From positions 1-42,504 of IMG/VR virus record IMGVR_UViG_3300037487_000443: DNA of 42,504 bases, one strand, 5' to 3'. The DNA is from a virus. The notes below the pieces were generated by a model. It was not told where the DNA came from, searched no databases, and saw nothing but the letters and a program-made list of their open reading frames with translations. Of the stretch, positions 9,776-19,351 are shown one piece after another. The translations under genes and the position numbers were made by a program. Positions within the stretch are counted from its first letter, which is position 1; the number at the start of each line of letters is the position of its first letter.

Positions 9776-12499
9776 TTAGCACTTAGGTGCATTCTTTAAC
9801 TTATGTACTAGTTCTGGATCTAAACCAGCTAACATTGATTCTAGTTTTAATTTATCGGCATCTAATACCGTGGTTGTTGGCTCTGTAACTGTACTAGTTA
9901 CAGGAGCAGTTTCAGTGGCAGGAGCTGTAGGAGTAGTTTCTGAGACTACTGGAATTGTTTCTGGAGTTATAGTGGTAGTTTCGGTAGGTGGAACAACAAC
10001 ATTATCCATCATTGACCACGGCTTTTGTGGTAGAGTTTCTTCTTCTGTTGGTTTATCTAGAAGATCTGGAATACCAGTAATAACTTGTTCTTGTTTGTTA
10101 AAAGTATTTCTAGTTTCTTGTCTAGACTTTGCAATCTTTTTGGCAATATCTGGATCAACTTGTATATCTACTGTTGCTACATCTTCTGTTTGAGGATTTA
10201 GATCTAATTGTCTAATAACTTCAAACGCACTGTTTATTTCGTCCATAATTTTTGTAAAGTCTGTTTCACCCTCTGATTCAATGATTTCTAAAACTTTATC
10301 GTTTAACGCTTCTTCCTCTTCTTCAGATAACTCTTTTTTATTAAACTGAGGATTATCTTTTCTTACTTTTTCAACTAAACGAGTTCTTCCAATAAAACTC
10401 AACATTTCAGTAACATTAGTTGCAACTGTTTCCGATGTAGACTGAGAGTCAACAATTAAAGCAATCATCATTAATTCAGCACCATTCCTGGTAAAAACAA
10501 GATTACCATTTTGAATAGAAAATACTTGTTCCATTGCTGGTGTATATGGAATTCTAGTTACATTTGATAAATCTGGTCCAGTGCTAAATACTAAGAATTT
10601 ATTTGGTGTTTTTTCTTCAAATCCAATATATGCTCTACCCGCTTCATCTGCACCTGGAACATTTTCTGTTTCAATTCTAACTGTACCTTTACCACTTGGT
10701 CCACTTAGATCTTCTCTTATCTTTGCTAGTTTAACAGCTAACTCACTTAGTAATAATCTACCTGAAGAATCTTTGGCAAGTTGGTGATCTTCTCCAATCA
10801 TTGACATTAAACGGCCAATTAGTATTTGATTTTTCTCTTCTTCAACTCTACCAAATGTTTTTCCAGTAGCTTCATTTAAAGCGGCTTCTGTTGCTAATCC
10901 TGCGGTAATAATTCCAATACGAACTTGTTGATCTTCTGGAGATAGGTTATTGAAATTGCCCATAAACTCATCTAGATATAAACTAAATTCTCTTACACGG
11001 GCTGAATCTAAATTAAAACTATATGTAAATAAACCTTCTGCAACCGTAGATCCTACTTTTCCTGCAAAGGATGTAGTTAGATTAACTGGAATAGTAACAA
11101 CTTGTAAAGCACCTCCAAGAATAGGTTCCATTGCTGCACCCATTACAGCAGCATCCCAAACCTGACCATAGTTATATTGAAGTCTAGTTCCAATATTTTT
11201 TTCATAAACTTGATTTACTACATCGGTTACACCTTCTTCAACAAAACCTTCAATAGATTGTCCAGCAATCCAAGCACCAAAAGATCCAACAGTTGTTTTA
11301 CCAAAGTTTAAACCTTTTGGAGCAAAGGTATGCATTAAGGTAGATGGAATATTAGCAGGTAGCCAATCTCGTATTCCTTTGACTGTTTTACCCGCTTTAG
11401 CTAGGTTTACAGCCATTTGGGAAGCAGCCACAGCTCCTTCTACTCGACTTGCTGCAGTCAATCCATTGACCGCTGTAGCAACCCCTGCTACAGCGGTTCC
11501 TAAGCCAGCTGTAGCTACGGTTAGTGCAACTTGACCCACAAAGTCACCAGATGTTAAAGAGTGATATGCTTGGTTATAGCCAAACAATGCCCAGTTTACT
11601 GGGGCATAGTGGTATCGTTCAGCAGACTGTAACGATCTAGAAATAGCATTTGACTGTACTGTCGAGTTTAATAACCACCTAAAATGAAAAGCATTATCAG
11701 CTTGGGATAAATCATTAAAATTAACCCCTTCTGATTCTAAAAATGCTGCAAACTCAGGATCGTTATTTTTAATTTCTTCAACAATAGCTGCCCCATTAAA
11801 AGATGGATCTTTCCTTTTTAGATACATTTCTTCTGGTGTGCTTCCAGAGATCATCATAAATAAAGGATCAACTACAGGTACAGCTTTAGCAAGACTTTCA
11901 AAAGAATCAATATTAGTAAGTCTTTCCCAATTGTTATCTATCTGTAATTGACGCTTATATTCATCTCTATCGGGTCCTATTAATTCAAGTTTTCTTTGTA
12001 TACTTGGCCATGCTTTAGACTTAGACAATAAAGCATTTGATCCCATCATTTGAGTTTTGTTTCTTAAAGCAGTTTCAGAACTTGATATTAATTCAAAGTT
12101 TCCTCCGAACATATTACCAGCATCACTAGCTGCAAAGTGACCCATAAACCCAGATTTCATTTGATCATCTCGTCCAAAATAAATCTTTCCTCTAGATTCA
12201 AATCCAGCCTCTTTAGCATAAGCATCCATTTCTTCGTCAATATTATCTGGTTTGAACTGATCTCTAAAAGCATTTGCTTTGTTTTCTTGGTCAATAAGGT
12301 TTAAACTTACTTCTTGTTCTCTAGTAAAATTAAAACTATTTCTTAGAGTATTATCCAAAAGACCGCTAAACTGTTTAAAGTCTTGTTCTCTATCTTGAGC
12401 GTAGTTTTTTAATTGTGCTTCCGCTAGTAAAGAATTTGATTGTGATTTTAAGTCTGGTTTACTTGGTAATACAAGATCTCTTAATTGAACTTGAGGCAT
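9776..12499 (-). CDS. Internal virion (ejection) protein, 907 aa, unknown family
   Basis: I place the start at ATG 12499, not at an in-frame ATG 57 bases upstream: it overlaps the preceding stop as TAATG and has GAGGAG about ten bases upstream. That gives 907 residues. The N-terminal third is charged. The middle (about residues 320-480) is Ala/Gly/Val-rich with hydrophobic stretches such as VALTVATAGLGTAVAGVATA, suggesting membrane insertion or bundling. Near the C-terminus lies a Thr/Pro/Val linker of some 40 residues that looks unstructured, followed by a short Leu/Lys helix. No catalytic motif is evident. It sits between the gp15-like protein and the giant polymerase-like protein, 12 bases before the latter's start. 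By position it is probably ejected with them, perhaps helping them cross the host envelope; this is inference. Confidence 0.75.
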   Translation of the reverse strand: MPQVQLRDLVLPSKPDLKSQSNSLLAEAQLKNYAQDREQDFKQFSGLLDNTLRNSFNFTREQEVSLNLIDQENKANAFRDQFKPDNIDEEMDAYAKEAGFESRGKIYFGRDDQMKSGFMGHFAASDAGNMFGGNFELISSSETALRNKTQMMGSNALLSKSKAWPSIQRKLELIGPDRDEYKRQLQIDNNWERLTNIDSFESLAKAVPVVDPLFMMISGSTPEEMYLKRKDPSFNGAAIVEEIKNNDPEFAAFLESEGVNFNDLSQADNAFHFRWLLNSTVQSNAISRSLQSAERYHYAPVNWALFGYNQAYHSLTSGDFVGQVALTVATAGLGTAVAGVATAVNGLTAASRVEGAVAASQMAVNLAKAGKTVKGIRDWLPANIPSTLMHTFAPKGLNFGKTTVGSFGAWIAGQSIEGFVEEGVTDVVNQVYEKNIGTRLQYNYGQVWDAAVMGAAMEPILGGALQVVTIPVNLTTSFAGKVGSTVAEGLFTYSFNLDSARVREFSLYLDEFMGNFNNLSPEDQQVRIGIITAGLATEAALNEATGKTFGRVEEEKNQILIGRLMSMIGEDHQLAKDSSGRLLLSELAVKLAKIREDLSGPSGKGTVRIETENVPGADEAGRAYIGFEEKTPNKFLVFSTGPDLSNVTRIPYTPAMEQVFSIQNGNLVFTRNGAELMMIALIVDSQSTSETVATNVTEMLSFIGRTRLVEKVRKDNPQFNKKELSEEEEEALNDKVLEIIESEGETDFTKIMDEINSAFEVIRQLDLNPQTEDVATVDIQVDPDIAKKIAKSRQETRNTFNKQEQVITGIPDLLDKPTEEETLPQKPWSMMDNVVVPPTETTTITPETIPVVSETTPTAPATETAPVTSTVTEPTTTVLDADKLKLESMLAGLDPELVHKLKNAPKC

Positions 12500-15400
12500 T
12501 ATTGATTTACTCCTCGGGTTGTTTGTTCTTCTACCTCTGTATATCCTATTAACCATTCCATAAATTCTCTTGGAGAATTGAAAAGTGGTCTAGCTGGTGG
12601 TTTTTTTGCTCTTTCTTCGGCTTCTTTAATTCGTTTCTTTTGATTTTCTTGTCTATAGTAGTATTTCTTTGCGTCTTTCATTAACTTATTAACCTGTGTT
12701 TCCCAGGTTTCTTCTGGAGCGTATCTAAATCCGTTATTAATAAATGATTTAACAGCAGTTCCAAAAGATTTAATATCTTCAATTATTTGGGGAGATTTAG
12801 GTCCTTTACTTTCCATGTACTTTGTAAATGGCATTTCAACCATAAATTGATACGGATTTTCAGATTTAGCAACTTCTTGCCAATAGTCAGACATCCATTG
12901 ATCAATCTTAAGTTTAACTGCTTTATCTGGTTGATTTGCGTTTGGTCCTGAAGTTACAACATATACTGGCGCATCATTGCCTAATTTGTATGCAACCCTC
13001 TTCTTTGCTCTTTCTGTTTCTAGTTTTTTTCTGTTTAATTCAAATGTTTCTTTGTTATTTTTTGCATCGTTTGCATTTGAGAATTGGGTTTTAGGACTTA
13101 GTGGTGGATTTGAGTTTACTAAATAACTCTTAGCTCCAATATGGTAACGCATATCTCCCTTATGGTCTACAGAGATTTCTACATTATTGTCTGTTAAATC
13201 TACTTTATGTAGAGCCCCAATAACTGAAAATAAAGGTGGCCTCATTAAGTAACCCTGATCTGCACCATACATAGGCATACCAGAACTACCAATAGTAGTT
13301 GCTGGGGTTCTAAACTTACTTGGATCTATAGTAAGTTTACTGACTGCCATACGATAATTTGCCGCATCTACTGGAGTTTGTCCGATTAACTTAGCCCACC
13401 ATTCGTAATACGCATAACCCTGTTCATCTGGATCCATTGCTGCAGATAACTGTGTTGTAATTACAAATTGATCTTCTGAAGTAACTTCACCAATACGAAC
13501 AGTTTGGTTAGTTATAATTGGATTTCCATTATTATCTGTACCTGTTTGAATTGGCTTTGTTTCAAATACTCCAGGACTTACCCAGTCAGTTGTTACTGAT
13601 TCGGTATTTACTTTATATTGATATAAACCAATACCCTGAGCTTGGTTAAATAAATCTCTTCGTGAAACAATCCGTCCATCGTATACAATATTAGTTTGTT
13701 GTGATGTATCTTGTGCTGTATTTTCAAAAGTTCTATTAAGGTATCGTCTTGGAGTTACCCCGCCAACTGGATTTACTCTTGGTTTAATTAAATCTTCCAT
13801 TAAATATCCAGCTGTTCCAACAAACATATCTAAGTTATATACATCCTTAACACCTGGATTTGAACTACTTCGTAACCACCCAGTAAATAACATTTCAGTA
13901 CTTGGGCCGTCTACTTTATGTAAATCTGCAAGGTAAACTCCAATTTGTTCTTCAGGAGATAAACTATTCCATCTCTTCTTAATAAAGCCATTATCAGAGG
14001 GAACTTGAACGAGTATTGAAGAATCTTCTCCTACTCTTGGATAGACATTACCAGTAATATTCCACATAGCATTACCAAATGCAGATACTTTTTCGGTATC
14101 TGTGGTTGCTCCAGGAAAGTTAAAACGTCTAATTAATTCTACTAAAGCACCCTCATCTCTATATGAATTAGGACCAGCCATGGTAAAAGCTGCAAAAACA
14201 TTACTTACTTCGTCTTTAATTGATTGTGGTTTATTAAATGAACCTGAAATTAAAGGATTCATAGAACCTTCGCCACGAGTTGCAATTGGAGATGCAAACA
14301 CATCCATGGCTACTCTCCATGAGTCCATTGTCCGTTTCATGGGGTGGTTATTATATCTATTTTTTTCTTCTTCTGACAATAGTCTTAATGCACCTGTTGA
14401 TGTTTGTTTATAACCAAATCTAATATTTGGATCTCCAGAATCACCTGGAGTTGTATCAAGTAAACCACCAGACAAAGAGTGTGCTGTTTTTAAAAGGGCA
14501 ACCATAGATTTGAGTTGATCAGAATCTTGTCCTGTAAATGCCTGTGCCGAAATAAAAGTTGGATCACCCTGAGATAAACCAGCAAATGTGTGGGTTAGTG
14601 CATAAATTCGTTGTGGATCTTCAGTTAAAACTTTAGCAAAACCACTAGAAGCAACTTCTCTTAATAAGGTTAATGTCTGAGTTTTAAAATTAGTAGCTTC
14701 TGTATTAGTTGGTTCAAGTTTAGCCATCTCCATAGCAATAAATTCTAATCGTAATACGGCTTCAATACCCTTAGGAGTTAAAGAGCCAGTAGAATCAACT
14801 TCTAATTTTTTTAACATTTCTTGAGGACTAACTGCTACAGGAATTAAAGTATTATCTTTATCTGTAAATAATCTAAGAGAAGTTGGAATTCTTGGATTTG
14901 TAGAGCCTGCTTCTCTTTCAATTCTACCTCTTTCACTGATAAAAGCATTAAATCTAATTTCCATATCACCAAGAATATTATCGACTTTAGCTAAAGATGC
15001 TTGGGTTTCTTGATCTAGGCTTGCTCGTTGTTTTGGATCTAAAAGAATTGATCTACTTGCTAGAGCAGTACCCATAAAAGATGGATCCATAATCAGTTTA
15101 GCTTTAATTTCTGAATCACTAAGTTTTAGTGTTGGATTGGTTGTGCCTGTTCCAGTACCTGTTGTTTGTCTAGTTAATGCTGTTAATGCACTTGTTTCTA
15201 GGTCAACATATTTAGTTCTAAAGTTATCTAGTTTAGCAAAGCTATTTGCTGTATACCCTCTTTGAATTAGTGTAGTTTTTTCTTTATCTGGTAATCCCTT
15301 AAACCAAGTTTCAGTTAGGGATTCAGTAGATAATGCTACTCCTCCCTGTTGATTTGTTATATACGATAATTGTTGTAAAGATTCAACACTAATCCCGAGT

Positions 15401-16875
15401 GTTTGTGCTGCATTGTTTCTGTATGCTTCAATTGTTTTTTGAACTTGTTCTTCTGATTGCAGTGTAAATAAGTTTTTAGTTTGTGATGCACTTTCTCCAA
15501 GTGAATTTAAACTAAGAGAAACAGAGGTTCCACCAAGTTTTTCATCTGATACAACTGCAAAACTACCTTTAGCTATAAAGTTATCCAGTTGATCTGGCAT
15601 AATTCCAGTTATAGTTTTAAAATTGGATTTAGTAGACTCATACCAAGTTTTAAATGTAGTTGAAACTTGTTCAACTTGTTTGTCTAAAGGTAGGGCTCTA
15701 AAGTCAATTGCTTCTTGTGAGTTGCCAGTACTAAGTGTTTTCCAGATAAAGGGAATTAAATTATCTACTTGACTTCTTCTTTCTAATTGAGTCAAATTAC
15801 CCACATTTTGAGTAAAGGTTTCTAAGAATGCATTTGTATTTCTAGTTAATTGATAATCATTTTCGTTAGAACCCAGGTTTAATGCAGACTGTGTTTTTAT
15901 CCTGCTAATATTTTCTGATTGAATTAAACTAAATATTTCTTTAGTTTTACTTTGAGCAATCTGATCTAACTCATAAGCCACCATTTGAGCTGCGTCTGGT
16001 GGTAGTTTTTGAATCTCTGGTTGTAAGGCTTCTGCAAGATGATTATATACATAACCATTCATTGTAGCAAAATCTGAAGTATTATCAATAGATGCTTTTA
16101 GTTCAAAGAATCTAGCATACATCTGCTCAAACTTAAGATTTTCTTCCATGTTAGCAGAGTTATAATAAGCATTTAAAGCTTCTTTAGATGGGATCTGATA
16201 ACCTACTTCAATAGATCCTCTAAAGTCAATTACAGCCTGCTCTGCATTTTTTATAGCAATAGCAGAATTAACTTTAGTTGTTACTTCTGTAAACCAATCA
16301 TTATACTTAGCTGATGGAAATTTAGTTTCATACTGGGTATTGAATTCTTGTATTAGTTCATTTGTTTCAGTTCTTCCAGAATTTTCTGGTTGTCGTTTCC
16401 AGCTATTGTATTCTGTTTCATACCTAGATGATTCATATTTATTTCTTGCTTCTGTAGAGGTCCAGTTTTTATCAACCTCTAAAGCCATTTGTCTACGCCA
16501 AGTATCTCCTAGGACTGGAGTCCAAATATCTTTAATATATTTATCAAACTCTTCTTGTTTTTTATCTGGAGTTAAATCACTTCTTGTGTTTAGCTCTCCA
16601 AAGTATACTTCAGCATCCTTAATCTTAGCTTTATCAATACTAGAAGATACGTCTGCAAAGATGTTAATTGCCTTTGCTCCACCAGAAGCAATATCGGCTA
16701 ATGCCTGAAACATAGCTGCATCGCCAGTAGGTCCAACTTGCTGGGCTACTTGTCCTAGTTGAACCTGACCTCCACTAAACTGACTGGTTTTGTAGTTTGG
16801 TTGGGTAATGTTTGTATTACTATCTGGCTGAATAGGTCCAATTTTTAATAGATTTTCTGTATTAATACGCGACAT
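12499..16875 (-). CDS. T7 gp15-like internal virion protein, 1458 aa
   Basis: A long, mostly helical, charged protein without signal peptide or membrane segment. Its N-terminus (SGGQVQLGQVAQQV, then ADIASGGAKAINIFADVSSS) resembles the start of gp15-type internal core proteins of T7-like phages. In T7, gp15 (747 aa) forms part of the internal core and, with gp16, the channel and motor-like assembly that draws DNA into the cell; this one is about twice as long. It starts two bases after the stop of the gp14-like gene and its stop overlaps the next start (TAATG), so the ejection genes form a translationally coupled run. I see no lysozyme or transglycosylase motif. The assignment rests on order and composition more than on a signature motif. 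Confidence 0.75.
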   Translation of the reverse strand: MSRINTENLLKIGPIQPDSNTNITQPNYKTSQFSGGQVQLGQVAQQVGPTGDAAMFQALADIASGGAKAINIFADVSSSIDKAKIKDAEVYFGELNTRSDLTPDKKQEEFDKYIKDIWTPVLGDTWRRQMALEVDKNWTSTEARNKYESSRYETEYNSWKRQPENSGRTETNELIQEFNTQYETKFPSAKYNDWFTEVTTKVNSAIAIKNAEQAVIDFRGSIEVGYQIPSKEALNAYYNSANMEENLKFEQMYARFFELKASIDNTSDFATMNGYVYNHLAEALQPEIQKLPPDAAQMVAYELDQIAQSKTKEIFSLIQSENISRIKTQSALNLGSNENDYQLTRNTNAFLETFTQNVGNLTQLERRSQVDNLIPFIWKTLSTGNSQEAIDFRALPLDKQVEQVSTTFKTWYESTKSNFKTITGIMPDQLDNFIAKGSFAVVSDEKLGGTSVSLSLNSLGESASQTKNLFTLQSEEQVQKTIEAYRNNAAQTLGISVESLQQLSYITNQQGGVALSTESLTETWFKGLPDKEKTTLIQRGYTANSFAKLDNFRTKYVDLETSALTALTRQTTGTGTGTTNPTLKLSDSEIKAKLIMDPSFMGTALASRSILLDPKQRASLDQETQASLAKVDNILGDMEIRFNAFISERGRIEREAGSTNPRIPTSLRLFTDKDNTLIPVAVSPQEMLKKLEVDSTGSLTPKGIEAVLRLEFIAMEMAKLEPTNTEATNFKTQTLTLLREVASSGFAKVLTEDPQRIYALTHTFAGLSQGDPTFISAQAFTGQDSDQLKSMVALLKTAHSLSGGLLDTTPGDSGDPNIRFGYKQTSTGALRLLSEEEKNRYNNHPMKRTMDSWRVAMDVFASPIATRGEGSMNPLISGSFNKPQSIKDEVSNVFAAFTMAGPNSYRDEGALVELIRRFNFPGATTDTEKVSAFGNAMWNITGNVYPRVGEDSSILVQVPSDNGFIKKRWNSLSPEEQIGVYLADLHKVDGPSTEMLFTGWLRSSSNPGVKDVYNLDMFVGTAGYLMEDLIKPRVNPVGGVTPRRYLNRTFENTAQDTSQQTNIVYDGRIVSRRDLFNQAQGIGLYQYKVNTESVTTDWVSPGVFETKPIQTGTDNNGNPIITNQTVRIGEVTSEDQFVITTQLSAAMDPDEQGYAYYEWWAKLIGQTPVDAANYRMAVSKLTIDPSKFRTPATTIGSSGMPMYGADQGYLMRPPLFSVIGALHKVDLTDNNVEISVDHKGDMRYHIGAKSYLVNSNPPLSPKTQFSNANDAKNNKETFELNRKKLETERAKKRVAYKLGNDAPVYVVTSGPNANQPDKAVKLKIDQWMSDYWQEVAKSENPYQFMVEMPFTKYMESKGPKSPQIIEDIKSFGTAVKSFINNGFRYAPEETWETQVNKLMKDAKKYYYRQENQKKRIKEAEERAKKPPARPLFNSPREFMEWLIGYTEVEEQTTRGVNQ

Positions 16876-16877
16876 AT

Positions 16878-17669
16878 TTAAATTGGCCTTTCTAGTAAGT
16901 ATGGAATATTACTTTGTTGTGGTATAGTACTAATAGTATCTGGTGTTTCCCATGACCAACTACCGTATGGATCTTCTAAACCCTCAGTTCCAGCATTTGA
17001 TAAACCAGTAGAAGCTGTAGAACTTTTCATAAAATCAGTTGCACCAGCCGCTATACCAGCTCCAATTTGAAGCATTCCAGAAATCATTCCACCAGTTTCT
17101 GCAGCAGAAGCATCTCCAAAAATAGGAGCAGCATCTGGAAGTTGAATATTAGGCATAAAGATATTTTGAGTTTGTTGGCTTAACATACCTTGAGTTTGTT
17201 TATTAATATTCTGTAGGTCAATTGCTGCATTTCTTTTAATCATAGCAGCATTTTTAATTGCATCTAGAGATTGTGCTGTAGCCATTGCCGCATATGCATT
17301 ACTACTTGCAGATACTCCTTTAGTTAATATAGCATTTAAAAGAGATGATTTTTGACTTTGTAATTGAGTTGCCAATTCTTTTTGCTGGAATCCTGTTTTA
17401 AAATTGAGGGCTTGTTTTGCATCCCAATCACTCTGCCAAGCAGCTTTTGCAATAGCACTGTTTCTTTTTAATTGTTGTGTGGCTTGATACGCAGCTTGAA
17501 ATTGTTCTCTGGAATTATTAAATGTTTTTTGAGTATTTGCTTGAATCCATCTTTGGTAAGCTTGTTGATTTGCTTGTTCCATGGCAGCACTTTGTGCCTT
17601 GCCTCCAAAAATAGAACTTACTCCACCAGCAATTGCAGATCCAATCGCCATCATTGTCATTGGTTCCAT
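16878..17669 (-). CDS. T7 gp14-like internal virion protein
   Basis: 263 residues; T7 gp14 has 196. The N-terminus MMAIGSAIAGGVSSIFGGKA is a glycine-zipper-like hydrophobic segment typical of gp14-type proteins, which enter the host outer membrane during ejection. A long Gln/Ala-rich amphipathic helical region follows (residues about 25-165), then a second small hydrophobic patch (GGMISGMLQIGAGIAAGA). GGAGAT lies a few bases before ATG 17669. The gene directly follows the large terminase. In T7 the ejection genes 14-15-16 lie before the tail fibre and terminase genes, so this block has moved. Confidence 0.85.
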   Translation of the reverse strand: MEPMTMMAIGSAIAGGVSSIFGGKAQSAAMEQANQQAYQRWIQANTQKTFNNSREQFQAAYQATQQLKRNSAIAKAAWQSDWDAKQALNFKTGFQQKELATQLQSQKSSLLNAILTKGVSASSNAYAAMATAQSLDAIKNAAMIKRNAAIDLQNINKQTQGMLSQQTQNIFMPNIQLPDAAPIFGDASAAETGGMISGMLQIGAGIAAGATDFMKSSTASTGLSNAGTEGLEDPYGSWSWETPDTISTIPQQSNIPYLLERPI

Positions 17670-17679
17670 GTATTATCTC

Positions 17680-19341
17680 CTACCAGCCCCACTGGTTTTT
17701 AGTTGATTTAGGTTTTTGATTTGTTGCAACAACTCGTGTAGCACCACTGGTTGGAACATAATCACTTGCTCTAAAGTTAGTAGCCCAATCTTTAACTCTT
17801 TTTTCCCATTCTTTTTTCTTAAGTTCTTCAGATATTTTTTCAGTATCTGTAGACATATGGGATTTATAGAATTCGACGGCTGCTGCAAGCACATCCACCC
17901 TATCGTCATGCTTTAGTGCCCCTCGGCCTCTATGTAGTCTTGTTAATTGAATTTGATTATTCTGATCCTTAATAGCCTTTCTAGATATAACTAATCTGTG
18001 CATTGCCATTACAGGTTCTAGTGTTTCAATAATTCTTATTTCTTTTTGTCCTTTTACTCTGTATTCTTCTATACCCACTTGGTTACAGTGTTTCATTAGA
18101 TATGAAGTTAATACCTTAGTAAATAGACCATCACCAAAATTAGACTCTACCCTAACCAATGGAATTTGATATTCATTTACTAACTTAGCAATTTTATTTA
18201 AAGTAACATCATCATATCCACCTGGAATACCAAGTAACTCATGAATAAAGGTAGTTCCACTGAGTACAGAAGCTATACATACGCCTGTTTCATCGGATCC
18301 TCTGCCACTAGGGTCTATACATAGATGCATATGTTGATAAGGTATATAATTATTACTAATGTACATAGGATCACAAGCATGATCTCCTGAGATACCAAAG
18401 TTAGGTATATCTTTTATAGGATTTTGACCCTGCCATACCAACTTATCTGGACCGATCTCTGGATCTAGATCCATGACTATTAGATCCCTAAGTTTTAGTG
18501 GATATCTATCCGCATCAGCTAGGGAGGTAATTAGCTTGTACTGCAGAGCGTAGTGACTAGGGCCCATTTTAGCCCGTCTGGCGGCTAGCTCGTCTTTGTT
18601 GAACCGTTCTGGCTGGGTAGCTTCTCCTGGCTCTATAGCCAATCCTAGGACCCAAGGAGCCACGTCCTCGATCTCGGCAGGGACAGACTCATCTGGCATT
18701 TCGGCTGGGTACTTGATCATGCTATAGGATTCTTTTAAGACATTATAAACAGAGTCCTGATAATGGGGAGTACCTAAAAAGATTACCCTAGATCCTTTAT
18801 TTCTAATGGACTCTAGTTCTGCTAGTTTCTTAAGTAATGTTTCTTTTCCAACTGGGGTTTCATTCTTACCCGCAATCTCAATATCGTCTAGGACTACACG
18901 GTCTGCGTGTAGACCTGTGATCTGACCTGTGATACCTCGGGCAGCACAGTTTAGATCTTGTGTAAACTTGGTTCTAACCGCTAGGTTAAAACCAAGGGCA
19001 TTGTCTTTATCTATATCCCTAGGTACCAGATACTGGCAATAAGGAACTACAGATAGGATCTTTCTTGCCTGAGAAACGAAGTCAATGGCCTTACCCTGAG
19101 TATTAGATAGTACTAGGAAGGTTAGATTGGGATCCTTGAGCCATTCCCAGCTGGCAAGGCAAGCGGTAATTGTAGACTTACCAGTACCACGTCCTGCTGC
19201 TATAATGGCATCTGAAGGGCCTTCTTGGATTTCTCTGGCTAGTTCATATTGAATTCGGGTAGGTTCCCCAAGGCCAAGATGTTTAAAACAAAAATATAAG
19301 TGGTTTCTAAAATCATCGATAACTTCTTGGGGAACCTTCAT
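17680..19341 (-). CDS. terL: Terminase large subunit (T7 gp19-like DNA packaging motor)
   Basis: 553 residues, near T7 gp19 (586). It drives ATP-dependent packaging of concatemeric DNA into the prohead and cuts it. Walker A is GRGTGKST at residues 50-57 and Walker B is VVLDDIE ending at 155. The RNase H-fold nuclease half shows LCIDPSGRG (D343), VESNFGDG (E399) and HDDRVDVLAAA (D479/D480, D483). The C-terminus ends NQWGW. AAGGAGAT precedes ATG 19341. It docks on the portal encoded at 37057-38661. Base composition is odd: about 57% GC by my count over 18541-18660, against roughly a quarter in AT-rich stretches of the giant gene. Confidence 0.97.
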   Translation of the reverse strand: MKVPQEVIDDFRNHLYFCFKHLGLGEPTRIQYELAREIQEGPSDAIIAAGRGTGKSTITACLASWEWLKDPNLTFLVLSNTQGKAIDFVSQARKILSVVPYCQYLVPRDIDKDNALGFNLAVRTKFTQDLNCAARGITGQITGLHADRVVLDDIEIAGKNETPVGKETLLKKLAELESIRNKGSRVIFLGTPHYQDSVYNVLKESYSMIKYPAEMPDESVPAEIEDVAPWVLGLAIEPGEATQPERFNKDELAARRAKMGPSHYALQYKLITSLADADRYPLKLRDLIVMDLDPEIGPDKLVWQGQNPIKDIPNFGISGDHACDPMYISNNYIPYQHMHLCIDPSGRGSDETGVCIASVLSGTTFIHELLGIPGGYDDVTLNKIAKLVNEYQIPLVRVESNFGDGLFTKVLTSYLMKHCNQVGIEEYRVKGQKEIRIIETLEPVMAMHRLVISRKAIKDQNNQIQLTRLHRGRGALKHDDRVDVLAAAVEFYKSHMSTDTEKISEELKKKEWEKRVKDWATNFRASDYVPTSGATRVVATNQKPKSTKNQWGW

Positions 19342-19351
19342 CCGAATCTCC

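Noticed and set aside
12500-12556. Upstream ATG (12556) for the 907-residue protein
   Set aside because: It lies within the preceding gene with no ribosome site, while ATG 12499 has GAGGAG and TAATG coupling.
17673-17909. Minus-strand frame of 78 codons within the terminase 3' end
   Set aside because: Shifted frame of terL, where the true frame continues to the typical NQWGW end.
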